From Flavobacterium aquidurense (GTDB taxonomy: Bacteria > Bacteroidota > Bacteroidia > Flavobacteriales > Flavobacteriaceae), in assembly GCF_001404985.1 (NCBI RefSeq), contig NZ_JRLF01000014.1, positions 124,001-188,000 of the forward strand: a stretch of 64,000 nt of DNA, written 5' to 3'. The position numbers were made by a program, and so were the translations under genes. How positions within the stretch are numbered: position 1 is the first letter of the stretch; each line of letters begins with the position of its first letter. The notes below the pieces were generated by a model. The model was not told the origin of the DNA, ran no database searches, and saw only the letters and a list, made by a program, of their open reading frames with translations. Of this stretch, positions 15,865 through 25,988 are shown piece after piece.

Positions 15865-18240
15865 TTATTCTCTTACGATCTCTATTTTTCTTCTAATTTC
15901 ATTTCCATAAGCATCTACAACCGTGATATAATGTGTTCCTGAACTTGGCGTAACAGGCAATTCGTGAAACGTTTTAGTTGTTGTTTTATAAACATCATCA
16001 ACATACCAAAACAGTTCCTTATCTCTTTCTGAATAAGCGACCTTAAGAATTACAGGCTGCACCTGGCTATTGAAATTCTTTGTTAGATATATTTTACTGT
16101 TTGCTTTTGGATAAATAAAATCCATTGTTGTGGTTTGTGTTCCCTGACAATCTTCCTTAAAAGGCGGTAAGGGCAAATACTCAATATGCTGGCTTTTATA
16201 ATACCACGCCATTACCGGAGGCAAAACAAACCAGTTTTTAGTCACAATATTATCTATGTTTTCGCAACTGCTGTTGACCTGAAATTTTTCTGCTTTATCT
16301 AAATGTACGGTTTTATGATACGGACAAACTACGGTTGATTTTCCTTTTTTAGGAACCCATTGCTTGATTTTAGGGCAGCCTTCTTTTGCTAAATAACCAC
16401 TTAAACGACACACCTCAACTTCATCCAGATCTTTATATGGCGTTTGAAACCATCTTTGTCTTGGTAATAGATTAAAAACATCAAATAAAATTGGCGCGGA
16501 ACTTGTAACTCCTGTTAAAGTTGGCCTTCCTTCTCCTGTAGCATTTCCTACCCAAATACCTACTACGTATTTAGAATTTGTGCCAATTGCCCAGGCATCT
16601 CTGTTACCAAAACTAGTTCCGGTTTTCCAGGCAATTTTCAGGGAACTGTCATAAAATTTCCAGGCTTCGTCTCCTTCCGGCCTGTTTACTTCTTCCATCG
16701 CGTTATAGGTTAACCAAACTGATCCGGCACCTAATATATTCTTCTCATCTGTTTCTGAACCAAAATCAGTCTCAAAATCGCTTCTGTAATTAAGTTCTGC
16801 AAATTCATTAGTTCTATATTTCTCTTGATTTTTAGTATAATAATTAACCGTAGAAGATAAATTAGCATAGGTTCTGCATAAATCCCACAAATTACTTTCA
16901 GCACCGCCCAGAATAAGCGATAATCCGTAATGGTCCGGTGTTTTATTAATATCTCTTAATTTGAATTTTTGCAATTCTTCATAAAATTTATTCACTCCAA
17001 AATCCTGCAACATCAAAACGGCAGGAATATTCAATGATCGTGACAAAGCTCTGTGCGCAGGCACAGCTCCATCAAAAGTAAGATTAAAATTCTCTGGTGT
17101 ATATCCTGAAATTTGTGTTGGAATATCAGGTATCAGCGTATTTGGCAATAACTCTCCATCGTCTAACATTGCAGCATATAAAAGAGGTTTTAAGATACTT
17201 CCGGTACTTCTTGGAGCATCAATAATATCTACATCTTTTTGATGATCCTTATCTGTAGGTGCGTTCCCAACATAACTCATTACGTTTCTATTTGAAACAT
17301 CAATAACCAAAATCGCCAAATTATTTACTTCATTCTGTTTGTATTGATTATAATAATAGCGGGCAATTTGATTCACCCTGTTTTGTAAAGCATAATCAAT
17401 AGTAGTTTTTACTCTTGTTCCTTCATCTTCTTTTGCCACTCTTTGCAATAAATGCGGTGCAATTTGAGGTAAATTATATGGTTTCTGTGGCAATGGTTCT
17501 TCGATGGCAAGCTCATATGTTTGTTTATCAATAATTCCTTCCTGCTGAAGTTTTAGTAAAAGCCTATTTCGTTTATTCAACAACTTAATCTGATTTTTAC
17601 CCGGATAAATCAAACTCGGCGCATTAGGTAAAACAGCTAAAGTAGCATTCTCAGCCCACGACAATTGATTCGATTGTACGCCAAAATATCGCCATGAAGC
17701 CATTTCAAGTCCTACAACATTCCCGCCAAAAGGGGCATGAGCAGCGTATAACTCCAGAATTTCGTTTTTAGAATACCCTAATTCTAATCGCGTTGCCATG
17801 ATAATTTCTATCACTTTTTCGAAATACGTTCTTCCTTTTCCTTTTCGGGATAGTCGGATCACTTGTTGCGTTAATGTACTTCCTCCTCGAACTACTTTAC
17901 CCGCTTTTCTATTTTGTTTGATCGCATTTACCATCGCAACCGGATTAAAACCCGGATGTTTATAAAAGTATTCGTCTTCAAAATAAACAATACATTTTTT
18001 GAATTTATCTGGCACACTGTCTTGCGCAGGAAAACGCCATTGTCCGTCACGAGCAATTTTAGCTCCTAATAATTCTCCTTCTTTACTCTCGATAACGGTA
18101 GAATATGGTTCCTGAAACAACGTTCGGGGTATAGAGAAATAATAAATCAGCAAGAACAGAAATGCAATTGCTGATTTTATTTTATTCTTTTTAATCCAAT
18201 TTATAATGCGTTGAGAGAACGCTATTAATTTATTTTTCAA
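15865..18240 (-). CDS. pbpC: Penicillin-binding protein 1C
   Basis: About 791 residues: one membrane anchor (SAIAFLFLLIYYFSI), a GT51 glycosyltransferase (FEDEYFYKHPGFN, RGGSTLTQQVIRL), a transpeptidase (STGSILKP with the active Ser, SRSLN, KTGTS) and a C-terminal BiPBP_C domain. It polymerises peptidoglycan in the periplasm. No ATG fits. An upstream GTG at 18288 would make the first 16 residues come from a dispersed repeat (18255-18364), so I prefer the TTG at 18240 (MKNKLIAFSQRI). The gene follows the alpha-2-macroglobulin gene on the same strand, the well-known yfhM-pbpC pairing. Confidence 0.93.
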   Translation of the reverse strand: MKNKLIAFSQRIINWIKKNKIKSAIAFLFLLIYYFSIPRTLFQEPYSTVIESKEGELLGAKIARDGQWRFPAQDSVPDKFKKCIVYFEDEYFYKHPGFNPVAMVNAIKQNRKAGKVVRGGSTLTQQVIRLSRKGKGRTYFEKVIEIIMATRLELGYSKNEILELYAAHAPFGGNVVGLEMASWRYFGVQSNQLSWAENATLAVLPNAPSLIYPGKNQIKLLNKRNRLLLKLQQEGIIDKQTYELAIEEPLPQKPYNLPQIAPHLLQRVAKEDEGTRVKTTIDYALQNRVNQIARYYYNQYKQNEVNNLAILVIDVSNRNVMSYVGNAPTDKDHQKDVDIIDAPRSTGSILKPLLYAAMLDDGELLPNTLIPDIPTQISGYTPENFNLTFDGAVPAHRALSRSLNIPAVLMLQDFGVNKFYEELQKFKLRDINKTPDHYGLSLILGGAESNLWDLCRTYANLSSTVNYYTKNQEKYRTNEFAELNYRSDFETDFGSETDEKNILGAGSVWLTYNAMEEVNRPEGDEAWKFYDSSLKIAWKTGTSFGNRDAWAIGTNSKYVVGIWVGNATGEGRPTLTGVTSSAPILFDVFNLLPRQRWFQTPYKDLDEVEVCRLSGYLAKEGCPKIKQWVPKKGKSTVVCPYHKTVHLDKAEKFQVNSSCENIDNIVTKNWFVLPPVMAWYYKSQHIEYLPLPPFKEDCQGTQTTTMDFIYPKANSKIYLTKNFNSQVQPVILKVAYSERDKELFWYVDDVYKTTTKTFHELPVTPSSGTHYITVVDAYGNEIRRKIEIVRE

Positions 18241-18254
18241 AGCTTTTAGTTTTA

Positions 18255-18364
18255 GCCCACGGGTTATACAGATTGAACTGGTTCGCACGGATCTTTTTTT
18301 ATTTGGATCGTAACAAATTAAATTTAATCTGTGAACATCCGTTTAATCCGTAAAACCCGTGGGC
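18255..18364. repeat. Dispersed hairpin repeat between pbpC and the macroglobulin gene
   Basis: Perfect 11-bp inverted ends GCCCACGGGTT and AACCCGTGGGC enclose related words (CAGATT..GGATC and AATCTG..ATCCG), giving a long imperfect stem. It fills nearly the whole gap between the two genes. Confidence 0.75.
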
Positions 18365-18372
18365 CATATATT

Positions 18373-21300
18373 TTATTTCACCACCTCAACCCAAAAACCT
18401 TTTGTTCTGGCCAGGAATGTATTATCGTACATCGCTTCACATTGCAGTCCCGGTAAATAATAATTCCCTAAATACGATGCGTTTAGCAGGATTCTGAAAA
18501 CTTTTGTCTCTCCCGCTTTTAATCCAAAATAGAAATTAGTTCTGTCATCGCGAATGTCAATGTAATCGGCAATATTGTTTGTTGCATCTCCATAATCTGT
18601 AAAACGCGTATTTACAATTTCGAAACCTGAAGGCAAAATTTGCGACAATGCTACATTCTGAACCCCTTCATTTCTTTGATTTCTAATAGTTACCTCTGCA
18701 ATAAATTCGGTTCCCTGATTTATTTTCGAAACATTTACGGTTCCTCCTTTTCTGTTTTTGAAAACAATAGCTGCCGAAACATCGCTCTGAATCACATTTT
18801 CTTGCCCAATTGGCAGTATTCCGGTATTTAAAACACGAACATAGATTGTATTGCTTTTATTGTTTTTTAAAGTAATACTATTAGAACCCGTTTGAACAAC
18901 CAGACTTCTGTCTGCAATTGTTTTTTGAGTATTTATAGTTTCACCTTTTCCGTTTTTACTAAATTGAATATTAATTCCTTTTGGACCATTACCAGCTGCA
19001 AATTTTGACATTGCATACAAACAATAAGCGGTTGTTTGTGTACTCATCCATTGATTATTAGACATTTCTTTGGCTAATTTCGAAGCCATTGTAAATGCTT
19101 TTTGTTTTTGTCCTAAAAGCAACATAGTTTCCAGGGCCATTGCTCTGTTTCTTTCGCCTGAGCCATAATAGTAATAATTATAATCACTCGATTCATTATC
19201 AATACTGGTTTGCAACAATAGATTTTGTCCTGCTGATTTTTGACCTGCTAAAACATATGCTGCTGCCAAACGAAGCTTACTTTCGTTCGAAATTCCTTTT
19301 GTCTCGCGCAATCTGTTCATTGAAGATAAATCAGCATTTCCTGCTAAAGCCAGCGTGTATAATCTATAAGCCTGAGCGAGATCATTTCCATATTTTTGTT
19401 CAAAGCGCCATTGTTTTGCTTCTTTTTGTTGATAAGAAGTCCATTTTGATTTGAAGTTTATTGGTAAAACATATCCTTTTTTCTCTGCTTCTATCAGGAA
19501 ATGTCCCGCATACGAAGTTCCCCAATCATCAGCGATCGTGTTACCTTGCCAATATGGCAATCCTCCGTTCGACAATTGAAAACTTCCTAATCTGGTAATT
19601 CCTGCTGTGATATTTTTTTGAATTAGAGTTTTACGATTTGCATCCAGATCAACCACATCATCCAGAAATAACTGAGGAAAAACAGATGAAGTCGTTTGCT
19701 CTACACATCCATGTGGATATTGAATAAGAAATTGCAATCTTCCGTTTAGATTAATGGTTGGCATTGACGAAACTTCCAATCTCGCTTTATTGCTTCCGGA
19801 CACTCCAAAGGTTTTCCATGAAACTGTTTTTGTAGCGTTTGGAGGTAAAATAATATCTGTAAAAGTACTCGTAACCGGATTTGGGTTCGTCATATCAATT
19901 TCGACATCATAAACTGATTTCTCACTTCCAGAAGTTGCAATAACCTGAACTTTCGCAATGCCGGTTGCAGATCCTACTACAAGATTAAAATAAGCCATTT
20001 TTTCATCAGGTTGTGCAAAAGTCAATTTTTGAGTTGCACTTCCCATTACTTTTAATCCTGCACTTGTTTTAATTTGAATCGAAACGTTTTTAATCTTATT
20101 TTCTGTTGCAAAAACGGTTACAGGAATTGTTACTTTCTCTGATGGTGATATCTTTCTTGGTAATGAAGCCAAAACCATCAACGGACTACGAACCGGAGTT
20201 GCTTTTTCTACACTTCCGTATGCGCTTGTGTTTGCATCACCTGCGACAATCATAGTTCGAACAGAACCAATATATTTTGGTAATTTTAACTGATGTGATT
20301 TCGTTTGTCCTTTTTCTAATTTAAATGGTCCATAATACAATACAACCGGTTTAAAACGATTGGCTTTTTTAGCTTTTCCACCACCTAAATCCTGATCTCC
20401 ACCAATACTGAAAATCTGATTTATTTTTCCGCCATAAGCACCAATAACATCATCATAAATATCCCATGTTTTTACTCCTAAGGCTTCACGAACATAGAAA
20501 CTATCCCAGGCATTTGGCGTTTTAAAACGAGTTAAATCCAGCAAACCTTCATCAACAACCGCAATAGTATAGGTCATTTCCTTGCCTGTTTTCTCTCCTG
20601 CTTTTACAGTAAATGTCTGTTCTGGTTTTAGCACGTCAGGCATTGAGAGTGTAGGCGCGAGAATAGTGTTTTTATCCACTACTTCGATAGGTACGATACC
20701 GTACATACGAATAGGCGAATCATTTTTAGTCGATGCATGAGGCTGTAAAAGTGTAATATTAAAATACACGTTTGGCGCCATTGCTGCTGTTATAGGAACT
20801 TCGACTTTAGTCTCTCCTTGTTTTGTTTTAGCCCATAATGTCTGCACAACTCTTGAACCATTTTCGATTGAAATTAAAGCACGGCCGCCTTCACTTGAAG
20901 GAAAAGATATTTGCGCTTTTTCTCCCACTGCATAATTTTTCTTATCGGTCGAGAACACTAACATATTAGCTGTTGAAGCATCTCTGTTGCGTGTTTTTCC
21001 GGACCAAATTGGCCAATCGATATTTACTGTCAAAGCTGTTGCATGACCATTTGTATCGTCTGAAACGCGAATTAAATAACGCCCCCATTCTTCATCTGTC
21101 AAAGAAAACTGAATACTTCCTTTTCCGTTCGAATCTGTATTGATTACAAAGGTTTTATATGAAGTGGTTGCATTCGAAGAATTATAATTTGACAGATTAT
21201 CATTCGAAGCATCCCACCACCAACGCCAATCGACTTTAAAAACTTTTACTTCAAGGCCATTGACTGATTTTGGTCTTCCGTTTTCATCAACCGTAACAAT

Positions 21301-24060
21301 ATCAAAACGATTATTAGTCCTGGTTTCCAACATATTGTACTTATTAAGTTCCGGAGCTTTTATACCCACATAAGTTTTATACGGAGAATAAGTTGTTGAA
21401 ATAACATCTGTACTAAAATCTCCTCCTTCTTCATATACTTTTGTAATGAATGATGCACGAAGCATTCCCGGAGCCTGACCTTGTAATTTAGGTTCAATAT
21501 TTACGGTTGCTTTCCCATTTTCATTTAATTTTCCTGAGAAAACATTAATTTCCTCGGTACTAAATTGTCGTACAATATCATCAAAAGTAAATTTCTCATA
21601 TCCTTTAAATGTTGTTGCTTGTTGCGAAAATTTAGCCTGCATTTCTACATTCAGATTTTTCGCAATTGCACCATGAAGCCATGTAACTTCCAGATTACTT
21701 GTATTTGGATAAGAAGATGAAAGTGTCTTTCTGGAGAAATTATTCTTTATTTTTAAACGATTCGGCTTGATGGTCTCAATTTTAATACTCTTATAAAATT
21801 TAGCTCCACCAACACTTATCATAGCTTCCCAATTTCCTGTTGGCGCTTCAGCACTTGTTGGAACTATAAAAGAATAATGGTTTAAATCGTTCGTTTTCTG
21901 AATGGTTTGATACGTTGTTTTACCGCTCGGGTCATTTAATCTAAATTTTATAGGATGTGATTTTGGTAACTTATTCGATGCATCATTTAATATAAACGAC
22001 AAATACAAATTATCGCCCGGACGCCAAACGCCACGTTCCCCGTATATAAATCCTTTTAACCCTTTTTGTAAAGTCTCACCGGCAACATCAAAATTACTCA
22101 CAGACAAAGAAAGTCCGTCATCCAGTTTTACATACGTCGATTGATCGCCCAAAGTAACGATTGCAAAATAAGCGAATTTATCCAACTGAAAAGAAGCAAT
22201 TCCGTCACTGTTTGTCGCTCCGGTCGTTATTTTTTGTTGCTGATAAGTATACAAATCAACCCTTGCATTTGAAACAGGTTCTGTCGTTACAATATTATTT
22301 ACGGCAAATAAATAAGATTTATTCTCTCCTCTTTTGGCAATAACTCCTAAATCTGTAGCAAGAATATTGGTAGCAATTTTTGCATTATAATAATATGAGT
22401 TTGTACACGGATTTTCGCTTTCTCTCCAGTCATAACCTTCATAATCATAGTCATAATCATCGTAGGAGTTTCCGCTGTAGTTTACATCATTTTCATCTAC
22501 TTCGTCTTCGTCTTCATTATTCTGATCCGTATCTGATGTTTCGCATTTATAGAGCGAATATTTCTTTTTATAAACAAATTCTACCCTGTAAATTGCTCCC
22601 GGTTCCGGCGTTATTATTTTAGATAGATCCAGGGCAAACGTATTCCATTTACTTGGAGTTATTAAGCCGCTTTCATTTAATTTAAGCGTTGTTTTAGCAA
22701 TGGGCTGTGCTACTTTTTTAAGATTCTGGCTTCCGTTTAATTCATTATATTGAAGAAACTGAAGAATATTATTTTTGTAAATTTTATATACCTTTACATC
22801 AACGGCACTTAAGTTTACAGCTTCAAAATTCAGCTTTAAATTATTTGAACTTGGCAAAATTGTTCCGTTTTTAATAAAACGAACACTTGGTTTTATTTGG
22901 TCAAAAGTAATTTTCTCGGTATAGTTCGAGTCCATTTTTTTTCCGTATTGACTTTCGATACCTTCAAAAACTTCCAGAAGCAATTCTCCGGTAAGTACGG
23001 GCTCAGGTTCTTGATCAGGAACAACCTCAACGACATCTTCAGCAACTGAATCAACAGCAACCGCAGCAGAATCAACAGTAACCGAAGTAGAATCAACACT
23101 TGAATAATCTGTCTCTTCTACCACAACCGGGGCAGGAACGTCTTTTTTAGCCGGAGCTTCATTAGTAAAATAAACTTTTAGTACGTTTCCTTGTGTAGAA
23201 AATTTTAAGTTATTGGTATTCTGGATTGAAACCAAACCTTTAAAATCCTGTCCTTTTTGTAATGGCTCTGAAAAATTAATTAAAACCGACTGATTACTTC
23301 CTTCCGGAACATCAACTTTTACTATTTTAAATTCGTTTATGCTCGAAATTGCATAATCTAATTGTCCCTTCTGATCAATATCAAAATCGTTTCCGTCATA
23401 GGCAATTTCAAGATTGGTTGCTTCATCGTAGCGCTGAATACTATCAATTATAAAATTGAATTCCTTAGCAGAGCCTGATTTTTTTTCGAATTTAATTTTA
23501 AGGTTGTTTCCTTTCTGACTTGCCGAAACTAATTTTACAGCCGTTTCAACATCAATATTGTCTGCTGTTTTTAAGACACAGTTCAAATATTGGTATTCTT
23601 TACTATACGACTGAATATCTGCTGTATTTATAGTAAAATCCTGCTTGATTGTTTTTACCGTAAAGTTAAATTTTGAGAGTTCCTTTTCTTTCTCTTTCGG
23701 AATCGTGATTAGTTTATCTAAGTTTAAAGTAACCTGATATTCTGTTCCGGGTTTTAATTTTTTCTCCGGAATAAAAGCAAGAGTATTGCTGGAGAGCGCA
23801 ACAACTTTTCCGTCGACACTTGGCGAAATATCAAGCAAATCACTGTCTAGAACCTGATTGACTTTCCAGTCTTTTTTATCGAATGCTAAAACCACCCGAA
23901 TATCAGATTCTGAAGAGACGATTCCTCCCGTAAAACTAACAATATACTCTTTGAATAGTGAAAAATCGGAATTAAAATCGGCAGCTGATTTTCTACCGCA
24001 AGATTGAAAAATAAAAAACACACAAAACACGAGAATTAATCCTTTTTTTTTCAATTTCAT
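18373..24060 (-). CDS. Bacterial alpha-2-macroglobulin lipoprotein with thioester motif
   Basis: A 1895-residue lipoprotein (lipobox FIFQSC near residue 21), so anchored in a membrane and facing the periplasm. The thioester motif CxEQ is present in YPHGCVEQTTSSVFPQ at roughly residue 1445, followed by the helical complement-like domain, so it should trap attacking proteases covalently. MG-type beta domains make up the first two thirds (GFIYGERGVWRPGDNLYLSF is typical). Two low-complexity inserts stand out: a Val/Asp/Ser stretch at about 305-355 and an acidic Asp/Tyr stretch at about 515-555. It heads an operon with pbpC, consistent with a role at sites of envelope repair. Confidence 0.93.
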   Translation of the reverse strand: MKLKKKGLILVFCVFFIFQSCGRKSAADFNSDFSLFKEYIVSFTGGIVSSESDIRVVLAFDKKDWKVNQVLDSDLLDISPSVDGKVVALSSNTLAFIPEKKLKPGTEYQVTLNLDKLITIPKEKEKELSKFNFTVKTIKQDFTINTADIQSYSKEYQYLNCVLKTADNIDVETAVKLVSASQKGNNLKIKFEKKSGSAKEFNFIIDSIQRYDEATNLEIAYDGNDFDIDQKGQLDYAISSINEFKIVKVDVPEGSNQSVLINFSEPLQKGQDFKGLVSIQNTNNLKFSTQGNVLKVYFTNEAPAKKDVPAPVVVEETDYSSVDSTSVTVDSAAVAVDSVAEDVVEVVPDQEPEPVLTGELLLEVFEGIESQYGKKMDSNYTEKITFDQIKPSVRFIKNGTILPSSNNLKLNFEAVNLSAVDVKVYKIYKNNILQFLQYNELNGSQNLKKVAQPIAKTTLKLNESGLITPSKWNTFALDLSKIITPEPGAIYRVEFVYKKKYSLYKCETSDTDQNNEDEDEVDENDVNYSGNSYDDYDYDYEGYDWRESENPCTNSYYYNAKIATNILATDLGVIAKRGENKSYLFAVNNIVTTEPVSNARVDLYTYQQQKITTGATNSDGIASFQLDKFAYFAIVTLGDQSTYVKLDDGLSLSVSNFDVAGETLQKGLKGFIYGERGVWRPGDNLYLSFILNDASNKLPKSHPIKFRLNDPSGKTTYQTIQKTNDLNHYSFIVPTSAEAPTGNWEAMISVGGAKFYKSIKIETIKPNRLKIKNNFSRKTLSSSYPNTSNLEVTWLHGAIAKNLNVEMQAKFSQQATTFKGYEKFTFDDIVRQFSTEEINVFSGKLNENGKATVNIEPKLQGQAPGMLRASFITKVYEEGGDFSTDVISTTYSPYKTYVGIKAPELNKYNMLETRTNNRFDIVTVDENGRPKSVNGLEVKVFKVDWRWWWDASNDNLSNYNSSNATTSYKTFVINTDSNGKGSIQFSLTDEEWGRYLIRVSDDTNGHATALTVNIDWPIWSGKTRNRDASTANMLVFSTDKKNYAVGEKAQISFPSSEGGRALISIENGSRVVQTLWAKTKQGETKVEVPITAAMAPNVYFNITLLQPHASTKNDSPIRMYGIVPIEVVDKNTILAPTLSMPDVLKPEQTFTVKAGEKTGKEMTYTIAVVDEGLLDLTRFKTPNAWDSFYVREALGVKTWDIYDDVIGAYGGKINQIFSIGGDQDLGGGKAKKANRFKPVVLYYGPFKLEKGQTKSHQLKLPKYIGSVRTMIVAGDANTSAYGSVEKATPVRSPLMVLASLPRKISPSEKVTIPVTVFATENKIKNVSIQIKTSAGLKVMGSATQKLTFAQPDEKMAYFNLVVGSATGIAKVQVIATSGSEKSVYDVEIDMTNPNPVTSTFTDIILPPNATKTVSWKTFGVSGSNKARLEVSSMPTINLNGRLQFLIQYPHGCVEQTTSSVFPQLFLDDVVDLDANRKTLIQKNITAGITRLGSFQLSNGGLPYWQGNTIADDWGTSYAGHFLIEAEKKGYVLPINFKSKWTSYQQKEAKQWRFEQKYGNDLAQAYRLYTLALAGNADLSSMNRLRETKGISNESKLRLAAAYVLAGQKSAGQNLLLQTSIDNESSDYNYYYYGSGERNRAMALETMLLLGQKQKAFTMASKLAKEMSNNQWMSTQTTAYCLYAMSKFAAGNGPKGINIQFSKNGKGETINTQKTIADRSLVVQTGSNSITLKNNKSNTIYVRVLNTGILPIGQENVIQSDVSAAIVFKNRKGGTVNVSKINQGTEFIAEVTIRNQRNEGVQNVALSQILPSGFEIVNTRFTDYGDATNNIADYIDIRDDRTNFYFGLKAGETKVFRILLNASYLGNYYLPGLQCEAMYDNTFLARTKGFWVEVVK

Positions 24061-24270
24061 TTAGAGTTAATGGTTAGCAAATTACAATTTTAGTTCGATT
24101 TACCGTTGTAAGCGATAATAGCAAATTACAAATAAAACTATGATAAATGTAAAATATTTTCTTCTTCCTTTAAGAAGAAAATTCTCTAACAATAATTATT
24201 TAACTTTTGTTGAAGTTTTGCATGAAATCAAACAATAAATGTATTATATTTCGTACGATTTAACTTTTAT

Positions 24271-24819
24271 ATGATGTCAAACAATTCACAAAAATATTCC
24301 TCCCAAAATGAATTTATTATAAGAAATAAAAAATTTGTAATTAATAGTCTATTGGTATTAACCTTTTTAATTTCTTTATTATTTATAGATTTTTATTTAC
24401 TACCAAAGACTAAAACCAAAGACATTCTTATTTCTTATTCAACTAATAGAGCAAGAAAAAGCAGATATGGAAAAGACAAGGAAACGGTTTCATATAACTA
24501 CTACACTAAAAAAGAACACTCTTTTTCAACCAAAAATTTCCTTATAGAGGAAAATGAAGTAGAAATTGAATATTCATTTTTATTAAAAAGTGTTTCAGAA
24601 GTTAAATCAAAAGATGAAGATTATTCAAAATATCTAGTTAATGGTTTAAATCCTAACGGAATCCACATTTATTCTTGTACTGTACTTCTTCTTTCAATAG
24701 CAGTAAGTCTAAAAATACTGCTGTTAAAAAAAGGTTGTTCTGAAAATACATTTTATAATATTGTCTGTTTTAACGGATTCATTTTATTTGTATGCCTTTA
24801 TATGGCGTATTTATTCTAA
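24271..24819 (+). CDS. Hypothetical membrane protein
   Basis: A 182-residue protein with a first hydrophobic helix at about residues 26-47 (VINSLLVLTFLISLLFIDFYLL), a ~75-residue polar lysine-rich domain, and two more helices near 135-155 and 163-181. The topology suggests an inner-membrane protein with an outside loop. No family recognised. Two ATG codons follow each other at the start (24271 and 24274). It converges with the SUKH-like gene and looks like accessory content. Confidence 0.6.
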   Translation: MMSNNSQKYSSQNEFIIRNKKFVINSLLVLTFLISLLFIDFYLLPKTKTKDILISYSTNRARKSRYGKDKETVSYNYYTKKEHSFSTKNFLIEENEVEIEYSFLLKSVSEVKSKDEDYSKYLVNGLNPNGIHIYSCTVLLLSIAVSLKILLLKKGCSENTFYNIVCFNGFILFVCLYMAYLF

Positions 24820-24838
24820 TACAACAAAAGCAGAATTA

Positions 24839-25471
24839 TTAAAGTAACTCTCCAAGTTTAGATAATGCCTCATCCAGATCAGTAAAATGTTCTTGAGAAT
24901 TTGCCGCGTAAAACATTTGGTTACCACCCAGAATTATAATTACATCATCATCATGGTTTCCATAAAATTTAATTCCCTCAAGCCATTGTTTAAATGACAC
25001 TCCTTTGTCTGAGAAATTTTTGATGATAAAATCCAGATCGTGCTGCTCTAATTCATAAAATGTATTACCGGCAAATTCTAATCCAAAACCGGCCTGAAGA
25101 AAAGCCATTGCAGTAAAAAAATCTGATAATTTCTCTGTTTCCAGATTCCATTCCTTTTCATCAAAACTCATATAAACCGGCGGATCAGATTTTGATAAAT
25201 CATCTTTATGAATTCCCCAAACACAAGCTTTCTGATTTTCAGAATAAAATATCAAATAATCATTGTGTTTATAATATTGAAAACGTTCCGGTACAATTAA
25301 TAAATCCTGAGTATGATTTAAATTTTGAACTTTTCCTAATTCCTTATAATAATCAACAAATACCTGAGGAAGATTGCCGAAGATATTTTTAATTAGTTGA
25401 ATTTCATCATCAGAAAATCCATTAGGTTCTGTAATATGAAATAAGCTTTTTATTATTGGGAAATATGTCAT
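24839..25471 (-). CDS. SMI1/KNR4 (SUKH)-like protein
   Basis: A 210-residue cytosolic protein. The N-terminal half (GFSDDEIQLIKNIFGNLPQVFVDYYKELG, then YLIFYSENQKACVWGI) has the order of helices and strands typical of SUKH proteins, many of which are immunity proteins against polymorphic toxins; others have unknown roles. No toxin gene is directly beside it, so an orphan immunity gene is one reading. The family call rests on pattern memory only. Confidence 0.6.
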   Translation of the reverse strand: MTYFPIIKSLFHITEPNGFSDDEIQLIKNIFGNLPQVFVDYYKELGKVQNLNHTQDLLIVPERFQYYKHNDYLIFYSENQKACVWGIHKDDLSKSDPPVYMSFDEKEWNLETEKLSDFFTAMAFLQAGFGLEFAGNTFYELEQHDLDFIIKNFSDKGVSFKQWLEGIKFYGNHDDDVIIILGGNQMFYAANSQEHFTDLDEALSKLGELL

Positions 25472-25482
25472 AATTATTGAAT

Positions 25483-25926
25483 TTACTTACGTCTTTCAAC
25501 AAAAAAACGTTTCATCAAATCTGCAGCTTCATTTGCCATAATCCCGGAAACCACAGTAGTTTTAGGGTGCAATTTTGTTCCCATGGCCATAAAACCACGT
25601 TGTTCGTCACGAGCGCCAAAAACAATTTTCGAAATCTGACTCCAATACAAAGCACCTGCGCACATTTGGCAAGGTTCAAGCGTAACATATAAAGTACAAT
25701 CTTTTAAATATTTACCGCCAAGAAAGTTAGCAGCGGCTGTTATTGACTGCATTTCGGCATGAGCCGTAACATCATTTAACAGTTCGGTTAAATTATGGCT
25801 GCTTGCAATTACTCTGTCAGCAACAACAATTATGGCACCAACAGGAATTTCGCCTTTCTCAAAAGCTATTTCAGCTTCCTGTAAAGCTTTTTTCATAAAA
25901 TATTCGTCGGTGAAGGGATTTATCAT
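25483..25926 (-). CDS. tadA: tRNA-specific adenosine deaminase
   Basis: A 147-residue zinc deaminase: HAE motif in DVTAHAEMQSI and PCxxC in LEPCQMCAGAL. It converts A34 to inosine in tRNA-Arg(ACG); a guanine deaminase of the same family is the alternative. I start at MINPFTDEYFMKKALQEAE. A longer frame from 26055 would add 43 residues that overlap the divergent TonB-like gene and is rejected. The -7 element ends only 5 bases before the ATG, so the mRNA may be nearly leaderless. Confidence 0.9.
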   Translation of the reverse strand: MINPFTDEYFMKKALQEAEIAFEKGEIPVGAIIVVADRVIASSHNLTELLNDVTAHAEMQSITAAANFLGGKYLKDCTLYVTLEPCQMCAGALYWSQISKIVFGARDEQRGFMAMGTKLHPKTTVVSGIMANEAADLMKRFFVERRK

Positions 25927-25931
25927 AATTG

Positions 25932-25939
25932 CAAAAATA
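25932..25939 (-). promoter_or_regulatory. -7 element of tadA
   Basis: TATTTTTG on the minus strand, a TAnnTTTG match ending at 25932 with the ATG at 25926. Confidence 0.5.
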
Positions 25940-25988
25940 AGGTTTTCATACTTATTTTTTATTACATTTAAATTCTGATATTCAAAAA

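Noticed and set aside
18241..18288. GTG start of pbpC
   Set aside because: The added residues are encoded by a dispersed hairpin repeat.
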